NCBI GenBank assembly: GCA_026874595.1
Contig: CM049322.1
Location: 9,286,400-9,350,399 of the forward strand
Reading direction: 5' to 3'
Source: Sipunculus nudus
Taxonomy: Eukaryota; Annelida; Sipuncula; Golfingiida; Sipunculidae
DNA: 64,000 bases
In this document: in pieces, positions 11,281 to 22,085 of the stretch
Layout: every line of letters begins with the position of its first letter
Numbering within the stretch: the stretch's first letter is position 1
Notes under the pieces: generated by a model
What the model saw: the letters and a program-made list of their open reading frames with translations, nothing else
What the model was told of the DNA's origin: nothing
Database searches by the model: none
Translations under genes and position numbers: made by a program

Positions 11281-14200
11281 GAACCTGATTCAAGACAATA
11301 AGACACAATACGATGTTTAAAAGAATATTTGAGAAGTTATGGCCTAAAAGGCCAGCAAATGTCAATGATGAAACCGAGGAACCTCCAGTGAAGAAACCAA
11401 AAGGTAGGCGTCGTAATGCAAAATGTGATTATTTAATAGCAAAAGAAGCGGACTTAAAATTACCAAGAAGGGTTCTTTATCGAATGCTTTTTTCTGTTGT
11501 CACTGTGGATTATTCCATATATGCCTTTTATCCCTCTTTGTATAACATTATGCAATGTATTCGCGGCAGTTTAGTGCTACCTAGCTTATTATTTTCTTTA
11601 AATTATTATACGAAGAGAGCTTATTGGTCGTTGTTACGAAGAAATGTTTAGAACATCTGTTGCATGTTTAAAATATTTAACATCTGTCATTCCTGAAACT
11701 TCATTACATGTCAATTATCAATATTCAATTGTCACAACAACAGCATTGCAGGTGATATGTTGCAGTCGATCTTATATTTTCCGTAACTGCCGTTGTCACG
11801 TTAAATGCAACCCTCGTTTGGAATAATAAATGCAAATATTTCACTAATTTCATATGTTTGTTCATTTAAGATGATTCAATGGACTGTCGTTAAATTTAAG
11901 CTCAAAGAGTATGCTTGGTCTACCATATTTTTCTTGCATACAGTTCTTTGTTTTAATATTGCAGATGATCCAGATCATTGCCGCACAATAAAAGCTAACA
12001 GAGTATGGCTTGTCTCACATATAGACCTCCACCATACTCCCATACTGGACCAACTTGCTCAGGACGGGGTCCTGACTCAAACTCAAATTGAAGGAATCAA
12101 GGTAATTCAGAAATTACCGGATTATTTGTAAAGGATGTACATGGCCTGTTGTGGTACTGTCTATTGAATGACGGTGAAGCTAACCATATTAAAGGTTACT
12201 ATTCAGTCTTTAGAATTCAAGTTTTTTATATGCACGTGGCGAGACATAAACCGCAGCTGAGACATATCAAATATCAAATTTCAGTTAATCCAGCTCTATA
12301 AAGCAGATAAATGTTTTGTTCGTTTGTGTGTCAGCTGTTGCGGTATTACCATTTTGTATGTGCGTTTAATAGAGAATAACCTAAACTTTTCACACCTGAC
12401 GTCATTGAAGAACATGGCATTTCATTGTTTAACTAAATAAAATTATTTGCTGGTAAAACTTGGATATTTTATTTGGAAATTGTGTCGGTTATATAAAATT
12501 ATTCCAAGACAATAGGAACCTAGTCGTAGACTCCTCTATTAAGATGCCATAAGTTGAAATTATTCTTCTAAATGTCCGCCTTAGAAAAACATACTTCTGT
12601 GCTGACTGAGATATAAGTATGGGCAATTAATTATGACCTGATAAGCATTTTTTTAACTCACCTGGGGGTCACAAGGCACATGGATTACAAAGCATGTTCT
12701 GCATAGCACGCCAACTTTGGCACTATTTTGCTAAAGATATGCAAGGCATGTTCACAATAAGCTCGTATGAGCAGAAATACTGTAATGCATGTTTACTTTA
12801 ACTCCATACAGGTGAAACACTTGTAAAGCTCACTCACTATATGTCCAAGCGACAAAATACGGGTGATATAATGGAACGTATATCTGAATAAAAAATATTT
12901 TTTTTTTATATATATAACTAACTGTAACATTATTGTCTTGCAGCAGGAAAATACCACAAATAACCTGAGGGTATCGGCCTTGTTGGACCTTCTCAACAGA
13001 GGAACTGATGATGATTGGCAAAAGTTCAAGCTCTGCCTGTCAAAGCATGGCCAAGGCCATGTAGTCCAGGAAATAGAAGAAGGTAGCAGTGAAAAACATA
13101 CAGATATCCTCTCAGTTGAAACGACTCAATTCGAGTTGTCTTAAGTTACATAAAGTGAAACTTGCTTAGTAGTAAAGTAACCTCCATGAGAGACATATTT
13201 ACTTTGGAAGGAACTTAGGTATAAGTTTTATATCAGCATCGCGGCCATTATAATCTACGTGCTTTTATCATGGTAGTGTCAATGTGCGGCCCTTTAGAAC
13301 ATCTCACATGATTATCTGCAAAAAGGGCTCATCAACTCAGATATCTTCATAATGTTTTTTTAAAGATTAAGGATAAACAGGTCTTTTATTTCCAAAGCAT
13401 TATTTACACCCGAGGAGCTTATTTAAAAAAAAACTTTACCAAAACCAGCGCTGGTGCTTTTGATTCAATTTTACTAGTTGATTTTAAGAATCGGACGATG
13501 TTGATAGTAAAGAAATATCGTGAAAAATGTAGAATCATGTTCCCTTTTCACGTCACTAGAATGATCTTGTAGAAATCTAATAATTGTGGTTTGCATAATT
13601 TGCTGTGTTTTCCTTTTTATTAAACCGTAATGATTTACATAGGAAATACACATGACACGAAACGTCTCCAGTGTCTGCTTGCTGCATCATTCCTCAAAAT
13701 TTACAACAAGATAGATATGTGGAGCTGGTATGACAGGCACATGTCAGTCCCATTGGACGAAATATACGTTGAGTTGATTTTGGTTCGCATGAAATATGGG
13801 ATTCATAGCAGGACCCATCGCCGCTTAAGCAGCTACACCGAGGTCTTTTCGGAGGTAAATATTGTGTTCGCTTCCGGTGATTCATATCTTGACTGTTTTT
13901 CCTTTTGTTTCTGTTTCACCATCCCGTTGCAAAGTAATGCATTTGAAACTTCTTTTATCCATATGTCATATCATTCTGAACATAAATTTTGATTTGAACA
14001 TAAATTGTAAATTATTTATAACACCCTCCACTCAAAACCGGTCAATTTTGTCTCCTTCAGTCTTGGTGATAGAAAGAATTCCGGATTCTATTTCTAAATC
14101 ACTGTCTCTCTTTCCCTAAGCACAGCTGGGTCCTTAAGAAACTAATGCCTTTTCGTTCATTTTCATACCCATAACATATTTTCAACGATTAAAGAAGGCC

Positions 14201-16279
14201 ACGGAAATACAGAAACAAATAATTCTGCTGTTAGAGCTATCTTTTTTTTGTGTTGGTTGTATGCACGAGGCAAATGCTATTAAGACCTTTTTTTTGGGTC
14301 AGGTGGCTCCAGGACAGCGCGGACAACTGATATATTTAGTCGGAGAGCCAGGGGTTGGGAAGTCTACCATTTCACGTAAAATCTGTGTGGACTGGAGTAA
14401 CAACATACTTGATGAGGAAAGAAACCTGACCAATGTACAAAAGGAGGTAGTCCTTTCATTTAAATATGTAATTTCTATAATTCTCAGGGACATCAAAACC
14501 AAACAGACATTAGCTGAGGTATTGCAGGAACAATTAATGTTAGAGACAGAAGACGCAGAGAAACTATATGAACGGATGAAAGAAAACCAAACGTCAACAT
14601 TATTTATTCTAGATGGTTATGACGAGTACCGGGAGACAACTTCTGATGAAATAACACGCCTCGCTCATAGAGAACATTTCCCATACGCCAATGTATTTAT
14701 AACATCGAGACATTCATCAGAAACATATTTTACTGACCAAAAGAAGCTCCCTGAGATAGAGGTATCCCTCTTGGGATTCTCAACAGAAGGCATTGATGTG
14801 TATGTTCAAAAGACTTTTTCAGAACATGAAACAAGCGGAGAAGCGCATAGACTTTTGCAGAAAATAAAACAATCCGATGACTTGAGACACCTGAGTCGAT
14901 ACCCTGCCATGCTACTGTTGATGTGTTGCTTATGGGAGGAAACCAAACAATTAGCCAACACAGTTTCAGAATTTTATCAGGGTTTTATCAAATACTTCTG
15001 CTGCAGATATGAGAAAAAACTGCCTGTAAAACATCGAAGCAAATTTTCAAATATCCTGCGAAAATATCACAAATCCTTAATGGAATTAGGTGAGATAGCA
15101 ACAGGTGGGATGATGAAAGACAGACTTGAACTGACATTCCACTATGATGAGGTTATGAAAACTATCAGTAAAAAAACCTGGAATCTTGGATTTTTAAAGG
15201 ATGAACATTCTACCAGTGAAAGTCTTGTCTCATTCCTGCATAAAACCATACAGGAATGGTTTGTTGCCTTTTATGTTGTCAACTGCAACAAAACAAAACA
15301 AAACGAGCTTTTGCTTAATTTCTGTAGGTCTCCCCAGGCATTCAGGGAGTCTTGCATGCTCATCAGATTTGTTGCTGGTTTGGGTGGGAATGATATAAAG
15401 AAACAAATAGAACAAATAGTGCATGGAGATCAGGAAAACATGGCGGAGATGCACACCTCCCTACAACTGAGTTATTTATCAGAGCTTCCGGATATTGACC
15501 TGGTTCTACCTGTGGTGATGAAGTTATATATCACAGACAAATATCCTGCCCATCTTTATGTTAAATATCTCTCCATGAACGGTGCTAAAGTGACGGGGCT
15601 CACATTAAAGTCACGCGATGAAAGACATCTCCGTCTACTTCAGCATTTAAACGCTCCAGCGTTAACACAACTCTGGTTGGGCGGATCGTCTGGTTCACCT
15701 TGTTCTGTACATAAGAGCTACATGACTCAAGAACTAAACCGTACACTCACAAAATTCCCTCTACACACACTCAGATTGTCATCGTTTAACTGCAGCTCTA
15801 AATCTGGACAGAGACTTATAAATAAAATGTACGGTTACAGTGATGGCGCCGATGATGACGATGTTGTTGATGATGACACTTCTCCTACGCTGCTGGCTGT
15901 GATGAGAGCAGTACAACAGATGCGGACACTGGAGGTGTTTCATCTAGAGTGGACCCCCATGACCAACGTGGTTGTCAATTCACTAACAGACTGTCTGCCT
16001 AACACACATCTCAGTACACTCACACTCAGTGCATGTTACCTAACATCGGATACCTTTTGGGCAGTGCTAAACAAGCTGCATGATCATACTAAACGCATAA
16101 ACTTTGGAGTGCAAAATAACCTTCTTGGCGACAGTTTCGAGGAGGTAATAAAGGAAACAGAAAAGGTCGCGGTCCTCAGGACCCTAAATCTCTCAGGTAA
16201 TGATATATCTGTTCGTGTTAAGGAGAATATAAAACAGATACTGGCCCTGAAATGTCCTTGGCTGGAGCTGAAGATATAA
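11281..16279 (+). CDS. CARD-NACHT-LRR (NLR-type) innate immune receptor gene
   Basis: Intracellular STAND NTPase of the NLR kind; family members sense danger or microbial signals and signal through CARD contacts. Coding exons: 11313-11403, 11965-12101, 12944-13082, 13643-13854 and 14303-16279. They join in phases 1, 0, 1, 0, all introns are GT-AG, and together they give 851 residues. Residues 1-30 are a basic leader. Residues 31-122 read as a CARD split over two exons (LVSHIDLHHTPILDQLAQDG, then ALLDLLNRGTDDDWQKF and KHGQGHVV). Residues 123-193 are a linker. Walker A is GEPGVGKST at 207-215, Walker B is LDGYDEY at 296-302, and the winged-helix/NAD end is FLHKTIQEWF at 504-513. The C-terminal 250 residues contain LRR-like segments (LRTLNLSGNDIS) interrupted by an Asp-rich insert near 709-720. 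A 32-base untranslated segment (11281-11312) precedes the ATG after a good acceptor. The last acceptor could instead be at 14270 (same phase, but a rare GAG site), adding 11 residues. The family call is strong; exact exon ends are predictions. Confidence 0.85.
14303..16279 (+). CDS. Large NACHT-LRR exon of the NLR gene
   Basis: Single uninterrupted exon encoding the NTPase and sensor part. Visible landmarks in order are the P-loop, Walker B with the NACHT-typical acidic DGYDEY, the sensor-like NVFITSRHSSE, the GFSTEGIDVYV element, RYPAMLLLMCCLW (winged-helix region) and the FLHKTIQEWF motif that precedes LRRs in animal NLRs. The LRR region is short and irregular, so the ligand-facing surface is probably small. 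The stop codon TAA at 16277-16279 lies inside a 157-bp tandem triplication. Confidence 0.9.
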   Translation: MAPGQRGQLIYLVGEPGVGKSTISRKICVDWSNNILDEERNLTNVQKEVVLSFKYVISIILRDIKTKQTLAEVLQEQLMLETEDAEKLYERMKENQTSTLFILDGYDEYRETTSDEITRLAHREHFPYANVFITSRHSSETYFTDQKKLPEIEVSLLGFSTEGIDVYVQKTFSEHETSGEAHRLLQKIKQSDDLRHLSRYPAMLLLMCCLWEETKQLANTVSEFYQGFIKYFCCRYEKKLPVKHRSKFSNILRKYHKSLMELGEIATGGMMKDRLELTFHYDEVMKTISKKTWNLGFLKDEHSTSESLVSFLHKTIQEWFVAFYVVNCNKTKQNELLLNFCRSPQAFRESCMLIRFVAGLGGNDIKKQIEQIVHGDQENMAEMHTSLQLSYLSELPDIDLVLPVVMKLYITDKYPAHLYVKYLSMNGAKVTGLTLKSRDERHLRLLQHLNAPALTQLWLGGSSGSPCSVHKSYMTQELNRTLTKFPLHTLRLSSFNCSSKSGQRLINKMYGYSDGADDDDVVDDDTSPTLLAVMRAVQQMRTLEVFHLEWTPMTNVVVNSLTDCLPNTHLSTLTLSACYLTSDTFWAVLNKLHDHTKRINFGVQNNLLGDSFEEVIKETEKVAVLRTLNLSGNDISVRVKENIKQILALKCPWLELKI

Positions 16280-16650
16280 GCTACTCTCTAACTTACCTCT
16301 GATGACCTTGATAAACTCGCCAAATCGTAACCAATTATTCTTCTCGGTAATGCAACATAAACATGACCAGGCTGATGTTTAAATTAGGTCATGTATATGG
16401 CCCTGAAATGTGCTGGGCTAAAGCTGAAGATATAAGCAGCTCTCCAACTTACTTCAGTTGACCATGATAAAACTGGCCAAATCTTAACCAATTATTCTTC
16501 CCGGTAATGCAACATAAACATGACCGAGCTGATGTTTAAATTAGGTCATTTATTTGGCCCTGAAATGTCCTGGGCTAGGGCTGAAGATATAAGCAATCCT
16601 CAACTTACTTCAGATGACCCTGATAAAACTTGCACCATTAAAAAAAACTG
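16241..16650 (+). repeat. 157-bp tandem triplication across the NLR stop codon
   Basis: Units start at 16241, 16398 and 16555, each with TGGCCCTGAAATGT, then GAAGATATAAG, then CCAATTATTCTTC and TGACC(A/G)(A/G)GCTGATGTTT where complete. Unit 1 carries the real last codons and stop. Units 2 and 3 repeat that coding tail and 3' UTR as non-coding copies; the third is truncated near an ATTAAA at about 16638, a possible poly(A) signal. Confidence 0.9.
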
Positions 16651-19559
16651 TATATGCTTTTCCTGAACCTAAAGCGCTAGTGGTAACTAGTAGATTTATT
16701 TCTTAGTAATAGGTGGCTATATCTTTCGTGCGATAGGTGGAAAACAGTCAAATGAAGTAGAGCAAATTAGAATGAAGGCAGAAACTATATCATATATAAA
16801 TCTAGGATTGTTTGTTTAAACATTATTAACTGACTTTTTCAACGTTATCGTGGCGTACATGTTTAACATTGTATCTTGACCTGGCTTGTTGAATGTAATC
16901 ACGGCATGCTTGTTTGGCCATTGATCAATGCTCATGATGGATTCAAGGAATGTCCGATTGAAGAATAGAGATATATTTAAAATGAACACTATCTAGTAAC
17001 TGCTTCTGACTATTTTTTTTTAATTGAGGAGGAAATTATATCGCGGGTAAAGGCAGATATTCTGCGTCATCGCTTCATCTAGGTATAATGCACTGATGGT
17101 TATTTTCCACTACCTATAAGCATCGTATTAATCATGCAAGTGATTGATTAATCAATTAACCAAGGTCTTACGGTAGCAGTTAAACCTAGAGAGGGATTGC
17201 TCAGAAAAAATACAGTTACTGTGATTAGTACAGATTATCTTGGCATCTCACAACACATGCTTTTAATATTCTCTAAATGCATGTTCAGGTGAGCAGACAA
17301 ATCTAGACAGGTTGAGAAACTGATAGCACAGTTGTACCTTTGTCTTATCTCTATAATGGTTCAGTTTTACCATGAACAGTCCTTATAATTATATGGGTGG
17401 AACCCCATAATTACAACCAACTTGAGGACTGACCAAAGTTGTCGTAATTTGTTGATGGTCGTATTTGGGATATTCTAAAATACCTGAAAAACATATTCGG
17501 GACCAAGAAAAGTGGTCATAAGTGAGGAGATGAGGAGACGGTCGCAGTTGCTCAATGGTCGCGAGGCGGGTTACTAGTGAACATACAATTGTTAATATTT
17601 GTTTAATATTATTACGTATTTTATGTTTAAACGTAGGAGTATTTATTCTTTAAAAAAATTAAACTCACTTTTCATACAGATATGCAGGTTGACTAAGTAA
17701 AACAAATTACATAATCAGTAAATCACAATGAATGTTTCTATGATATCTACGACTTAATTTAGATTATTTCAGCTCAGCACAGAGAGAATATATATAACCG
17801 TATATTTAAGTGCTCACAACTGCCGTCTTATCTGAATTAATGAATGTCAGAAAACCTGTTATGAAAAAATGATAAAGTATACAGCACCAGTATTGCAGAA
17901 TCATCAGAATTACATCTAAAACAAAGAATTATTCAACATGTAATGTAACATTGTATTTGCTAATGTCATGGAATCGTTTTTTTTGTCTTGTCATTGTTTC
18001 CAAGGGAATTCTTCTCATCTGCTATGTACTTTTTCTTCAAAATAAACAAATATACTCTGTTGATGTATTTTTATATTTTTAATATCTAATGAGATTCTTA
18101 TGATTTATTTCCTGGTCCTTCTAAAACAGTCTGTAATGAGGTAATAGCTTCTTTTTACACTTACCTTTTATGTCCGCATACATCTGTTCCCGACGGAAGG
18201 CATCTGTTAACTAAAAATATGCCCTGGATTGTGTGTTTTCAGTTTCCATCTCTGAAAAAATATGATGAAAAATGTAAAAATTCATTTTCTCCTCAGACCA
18301 AATGTAGGAAACATGTGATATTGCTTAAATAAATGAAATGATACAGATCTTCAGTAAAAAAAATCTACGGTTGACCATGATACACCGATGTAGTGCCACC
18401 TATCCTCTTTGTGTAGTTTGAATTTTGATGATTCTGAAAAAAATTGCATCGTTTTCAATTCGGTACAAATTGCCTGTCACATAATTTATAATTTGACCAA
18501 TAACTACTACAATTTCCTCGTATCTTATTTTATTTATAACATTTACGTCAAATTAGCGCATATCATATGAAAGTAAGTTTTGTTTTCAGTGGCTGAAATC
18601 ACTAGTGTAGCCCATAAAATTGTGACATGTTAAGTCATAAAAAAAAAGACTATTCCCCTTGTTTGTAAATTAGGCCTGACATTTAGCCCTGGAAAAACCT
18701 TAATATCAATCCGGCTCTAATGGACAGACCTGAAGACATGTCACTGTTATGTGTGAGTCTACATGGTATTAATTGATATAAATGAACCAGGTAAATTTAG
18801 CAGAAGTCGAGTCAGTTTGATAAGTGCGCATCTCCCTTTGTTACACATGTCATTTTAACTGTTTTGTGCAATTACTGCTGTATGTTCTGAAGATGCAATA
18901 CGAGCACTCATTTAGAACTGAAGGTGTCATTCCAAGCTACCTGAATTATAATCCTCATCAGCTCGATCTGACCACATGTTGACTAACTTTTTACATCCAA
19001 AGTGGTTGCGTACAATAATGTTTTTCGGTATAAACAAAAAAAGAAGATGCAAGCTATATTTGGTTATTCTTACTTAATTATCAGAGATTGACAAAAGTCG
19101 GTGTTTTTGAATATGAAAAATAGGATTATGTAATGAAATGATGTGACACTGTTTCTGGCTTAAAATCTCGGAAATCTTTACTTTTTAGTGTTTTGCTAGG
19201 GTTCATTCTTACAGTACAAAATACCTATACAAATAGTACAACAATTAATGTGTGAGTTAATTATATCAAATATTGCCTGCACAATATCTGTTTAACAATA
19301 ACCATTATTTGTTAATGACATACAATTGAAAAGATCTGATATTATTCAAAATTTTATTATTTGAACGCATACGATTTATATTTATTCATTATGTCAATTT
19401 ATCTTTCAACTTAGAATTCGTCGATTGAGCCTCTTATTCACAAAGGATTTATTTTTGTGATAAACCCCCTTTCAAGAATATTGCAAATTCGAAACGCTGG
19501 CGTACGAAAAAGGCGCCCACAGTTTATGATGGGCTGCCGGACATGATTCCAACTTTCTC
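16651..19559. other. Long stretch without recognised gene
   Basis: AT-rich, with no open frame or exon pair that I can support. At 17380-17580 there is a diffuse transposon-like segment rich in GGTCG(T/C) words. About 18765-18860 is a diverged copy of the repeat also found at 22970-23060 and 23215-23310. Confidence 0.5.
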
Positions 19560-21055
19560 GAATATCAATTCGGAATCCATTTGTTTGCACATCGCAACCA
19601 TGGCTACATATGGTGACCAGAGCAGACTTGGGTCAAAATAATTTTAAAGTAATCGATTACAAATACAATCACTTTTGTGTTTTTAGAAAAGTAATCGATT
19701 ACAATAACAATTACTTCTTAAAGAAATTGCAATTATTTTTGCAATTACTTTTATGTTTGTGACCATTTTCCTCATGCAAGAACAGCAACTGGGTTAGAGA
19801 TTGGTTTAAGCTCTTTAACAGTTGTAACAAATTTAATATAGAGACAACCTACACAATCTATATTATAAAATGAATTGCAGTAGGATATGTACAAAGAGTC
19901 ATTGTTAAGTGGTAATGTCATTTTAAATTAAACATTTCATATATAGTCCCCACAAAACAGATCCAGATTGTTGTATATACCAATGAAGCTTGTTGTCAAA
20001 ATAAAAAGAAAACAAATCTACAAAACATTATTATAAAGACACACACGCTTTGGGTTACCACTTAATGGATATAAACCGAGCCAATTCAATGAAAGTGCGG
20101 TAAAAAGGAGAAAAAAATTAGTTAAACATTATTATACAGAAAAGCTTGGGTATGTTGATTTTAGTTACCACTAAACAGATAGAAACTGTGACATTTCAAA
20201 ACAGCTGTTTCTGTATGTTTATTTACATAAATTTCATAAACGTCTTCTTGTTTTCCCAAATTAGTTTGAATCTTTGCAAATACTTTGTTTGCAAGTAATT
20301 TGTCATGCGCTTTTGGCGAAGTGTACGAGTCAATAAGTATACACTTTATAATATTGGTAACAATATGCGACATCTTTTGTAAGACTGGTTCGACCTCTTA
20401 GATCTTGTGTCTTTCTTGGAGTTAATTGACATAATATATCATTGATGGAAAGCATTAAAAGTTATCATTGAATCAACAAGACGGTAAATCAACAAGACGG
20501 TAATTAATCTAAAAAGTGTGGGGTAAACCTGAAATTAGGTTCTGGCTACCCCAAGGAATAACTTGAAAGTGATTTCAGATAACCAGAGGTTACCTGAAGT
20601 CTTTACATTGGGATAGCTTTGAAAGGAAATTTTTTTATTTAGTCAAAATTAACTAGCAGCTTGAGATAATAAACAAATTATTTAAAATGCATGTGTACCT
20701 TTGAAGGACATGAGGAACAACCACGGAAAATTGGTTAATAGTCAGGTTTGCTTAATAAATGTGACAGTTTAATGGAATTATTCATATGGGACAAATATAC
20801 CCAAAAAGTAATTGAAAAGTAATTGTTCAAACAATTACTTTTCAAAAGCAATTGATAACAATTACAATTACTTTCCAGGATTAGAAAATGTAATCGATTA
20901 CAATTACAATTACTTGAAAAAGTAATTGTTATTACAATTACTTCAAATACAATTACTTTTGAACCCAACTCTGGACCAAGAATAGATTCAGGTTTTACTT
21001 TTCCGGATCTTTTCAAAGAGATTTGTGCAAATAGAGGACCATCAAACATGGGAAT
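19560..21055 (+). pseudogene. Lectin-like first exon disrupted by an hAT element
   Basis: Bases 19570-19622 and 20982-21055 together match the first exon of the intact lectin gene at 23650-23796. The shared pattern is CAC/CTCATCG/ACAACC before the break and GATTCAGG..GGATCTTTTCAAAG..CCATCAAAC after it. Conceptual peptides pair up as LHIATMATYG with LLITTLAIHG, and DLFKEICANRGPSN with DLFNGICTNKVPSN. Besides the 1.35 kb insertion, the acceptor-like TTTCAG before the intact copy is TTCGG here. The donor GTGAGT is replaced by CTTAAA, which also brings a stop. This copy cannot be spliced normally. Confidence 0.65.
19623..20973. mobile_element. Non-autonomous hAT-type DNA transposon
   Basis: The terminal inverted repeats are CAGACTTGGGTCAAAATAAT at the left end and, on the minus strand from the right end, CAGAGTTGGGTTCAAAAGTA. 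Both are followed by many subterminal copies of AGTAATCGATTAC/CAATTACTTTT in opposite orientation. An imperfect 8-bp target duplication flanks it (GACCAGAG at 19615-19622 and GACCAAGA at 20974-20981), as expected for hAT elements. The 1351-bp interior has no transposase, so the copy is non-autonomous. It lies within a lectin-like exon. Confidence 0.8.
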
Positions 21056-21253
21056 CCGGAAGTATAGATATTCTTAAAGCGGTTTACATTTGTGCATTTA
21101 TTTCTCTCGATCTATTGAGTACTGAATATAAGATCTGCTTTCTTTCTTTTTTAAAGAAAGGTTCACGGTGTTGCTCCTTAAAAGGCCCACACATTCTTAT
21201 AAATGACTTCTTTCTCATCATTATTAATATATTCATTTGCATTTACTCATTAG

Positions 21254-21420
21254 ACAAAACGGGCTTGATTTGTAAGAACCTAGCCGGTATTAATTATGTA
21301 ACTAGTCATCGCGGCCGTAGGTATGATTACTGGACCGTGCACAACTGCTGTCCAAACATTAAAGCGGCATGCCCTTTAGTCGACAGAGCCATCGCGCTTG
21401 ATAATTATGACTGCTCATAA
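21254..21420 (+). CDS. Candidate Cys-rich terminal exon downstream of the disrupted lectin exon
   Basis: An acceptor (TTTACTCATTAG) opens a 167-base exon that starts ACAAAAC, like exon 2 of the intact lectin gene. Read in the same phase (1), it stays open for 54 residues to a TAA. The peptide has five cysteines (ICKN, HNCCPN, AACPL, NYDC) and the segment RRYDYWTVHNCC. It does not look like a C-type lectin domain and I do not recognise it. It may be a terminal exon of a different secreted product sharing the lectin first-exon phase, or a chance frame in the pseudogene locus. Confidence 0.3.
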
Positions 21421-21484
21421 TTACAACTGTTATCAAATCGTGACTTCGAGTTAAGCGATAGAAATACTAGCTAGGGACCAACAA

Positions 21485-21640
21485 AACACTTTGACACATC
21501 CGGTTTTTCGACACATCCGACTTCGACACAAGCGGAGTTAAATTACTAAGGTTTTAACTATTTTTGCAGGGACCTCACGTTCGACTTCGACATATGCGGG
21601 AATTCGACTTAACCGAGTTCGACACAACGAGGTTACACTG
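21485..21640. mobile_element. pogo/Tigger-like terminal remnant
   Basis: The segment is rich in TTCGACACA/TTCGACTTAACC words and ends GTTCGACACAACGAGG then TTACACTG. On the minus strand this begins CAGTGTAACCTCG, typical of pogo/Tigger termini. No transposase is visible. A similar short remnant occurs near 33605-33645. Confidence 0.4.
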
Positions 21641-21739
21641 TTTATATATTTATATTTATATAAACAACTTTTGCACTAGTGATAATTTTATACGGTTATC
21701 GACTATTTAATATTATTTTTCTTGTATGCGAGTACAAGA

Positions 21740-22085
21740 CAGTCCTTTAAGGGACGAATCATAATTCATCAGTTTTGGGCTCACCACCGTCAGTAGGAAT
21801 ATTGATCCGTTTCTAAGATTCGTTTTACTCATATTTCCAACAGTATCGAGCTACATGATTATCACTATCATCACGCGGCTGGCGCCGCTGATTAGCATCA
21901 CAGTAATCTTTAATGTACGCTGTGCGTAAGCGTTTATTTACGTTGTCTGTTGACCGTACTCTTATTTATTGCTAATTAGAATGCTAAATATTTTACATCA
22001 CAATATTTGACTTATTTGTGTTTGTTGCCCTGGGTGATAGTTTGCGGGGAGATATTGCCCTTGGAAAGTAGAGCCGTATATAAAT
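21740..22085 (+). pseudogene. 3' flank of the broken lectin paralogue
   Basis: This segment aligns in order with the sequence downstream of the intact lectin gene: TCATCAGTTTTGGGCTC matches TCATCAGCTTTGGACTC at about 24920, and GTTGTCTGTTGACCGTACTC matches the stretch near 25128, as does the following GATAGTTTGCGGGG region near 25220. The duplication therefore covered the whole lectin locus, and the lectin-domain exons between were lost or replaced. Confidence 0.5.
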
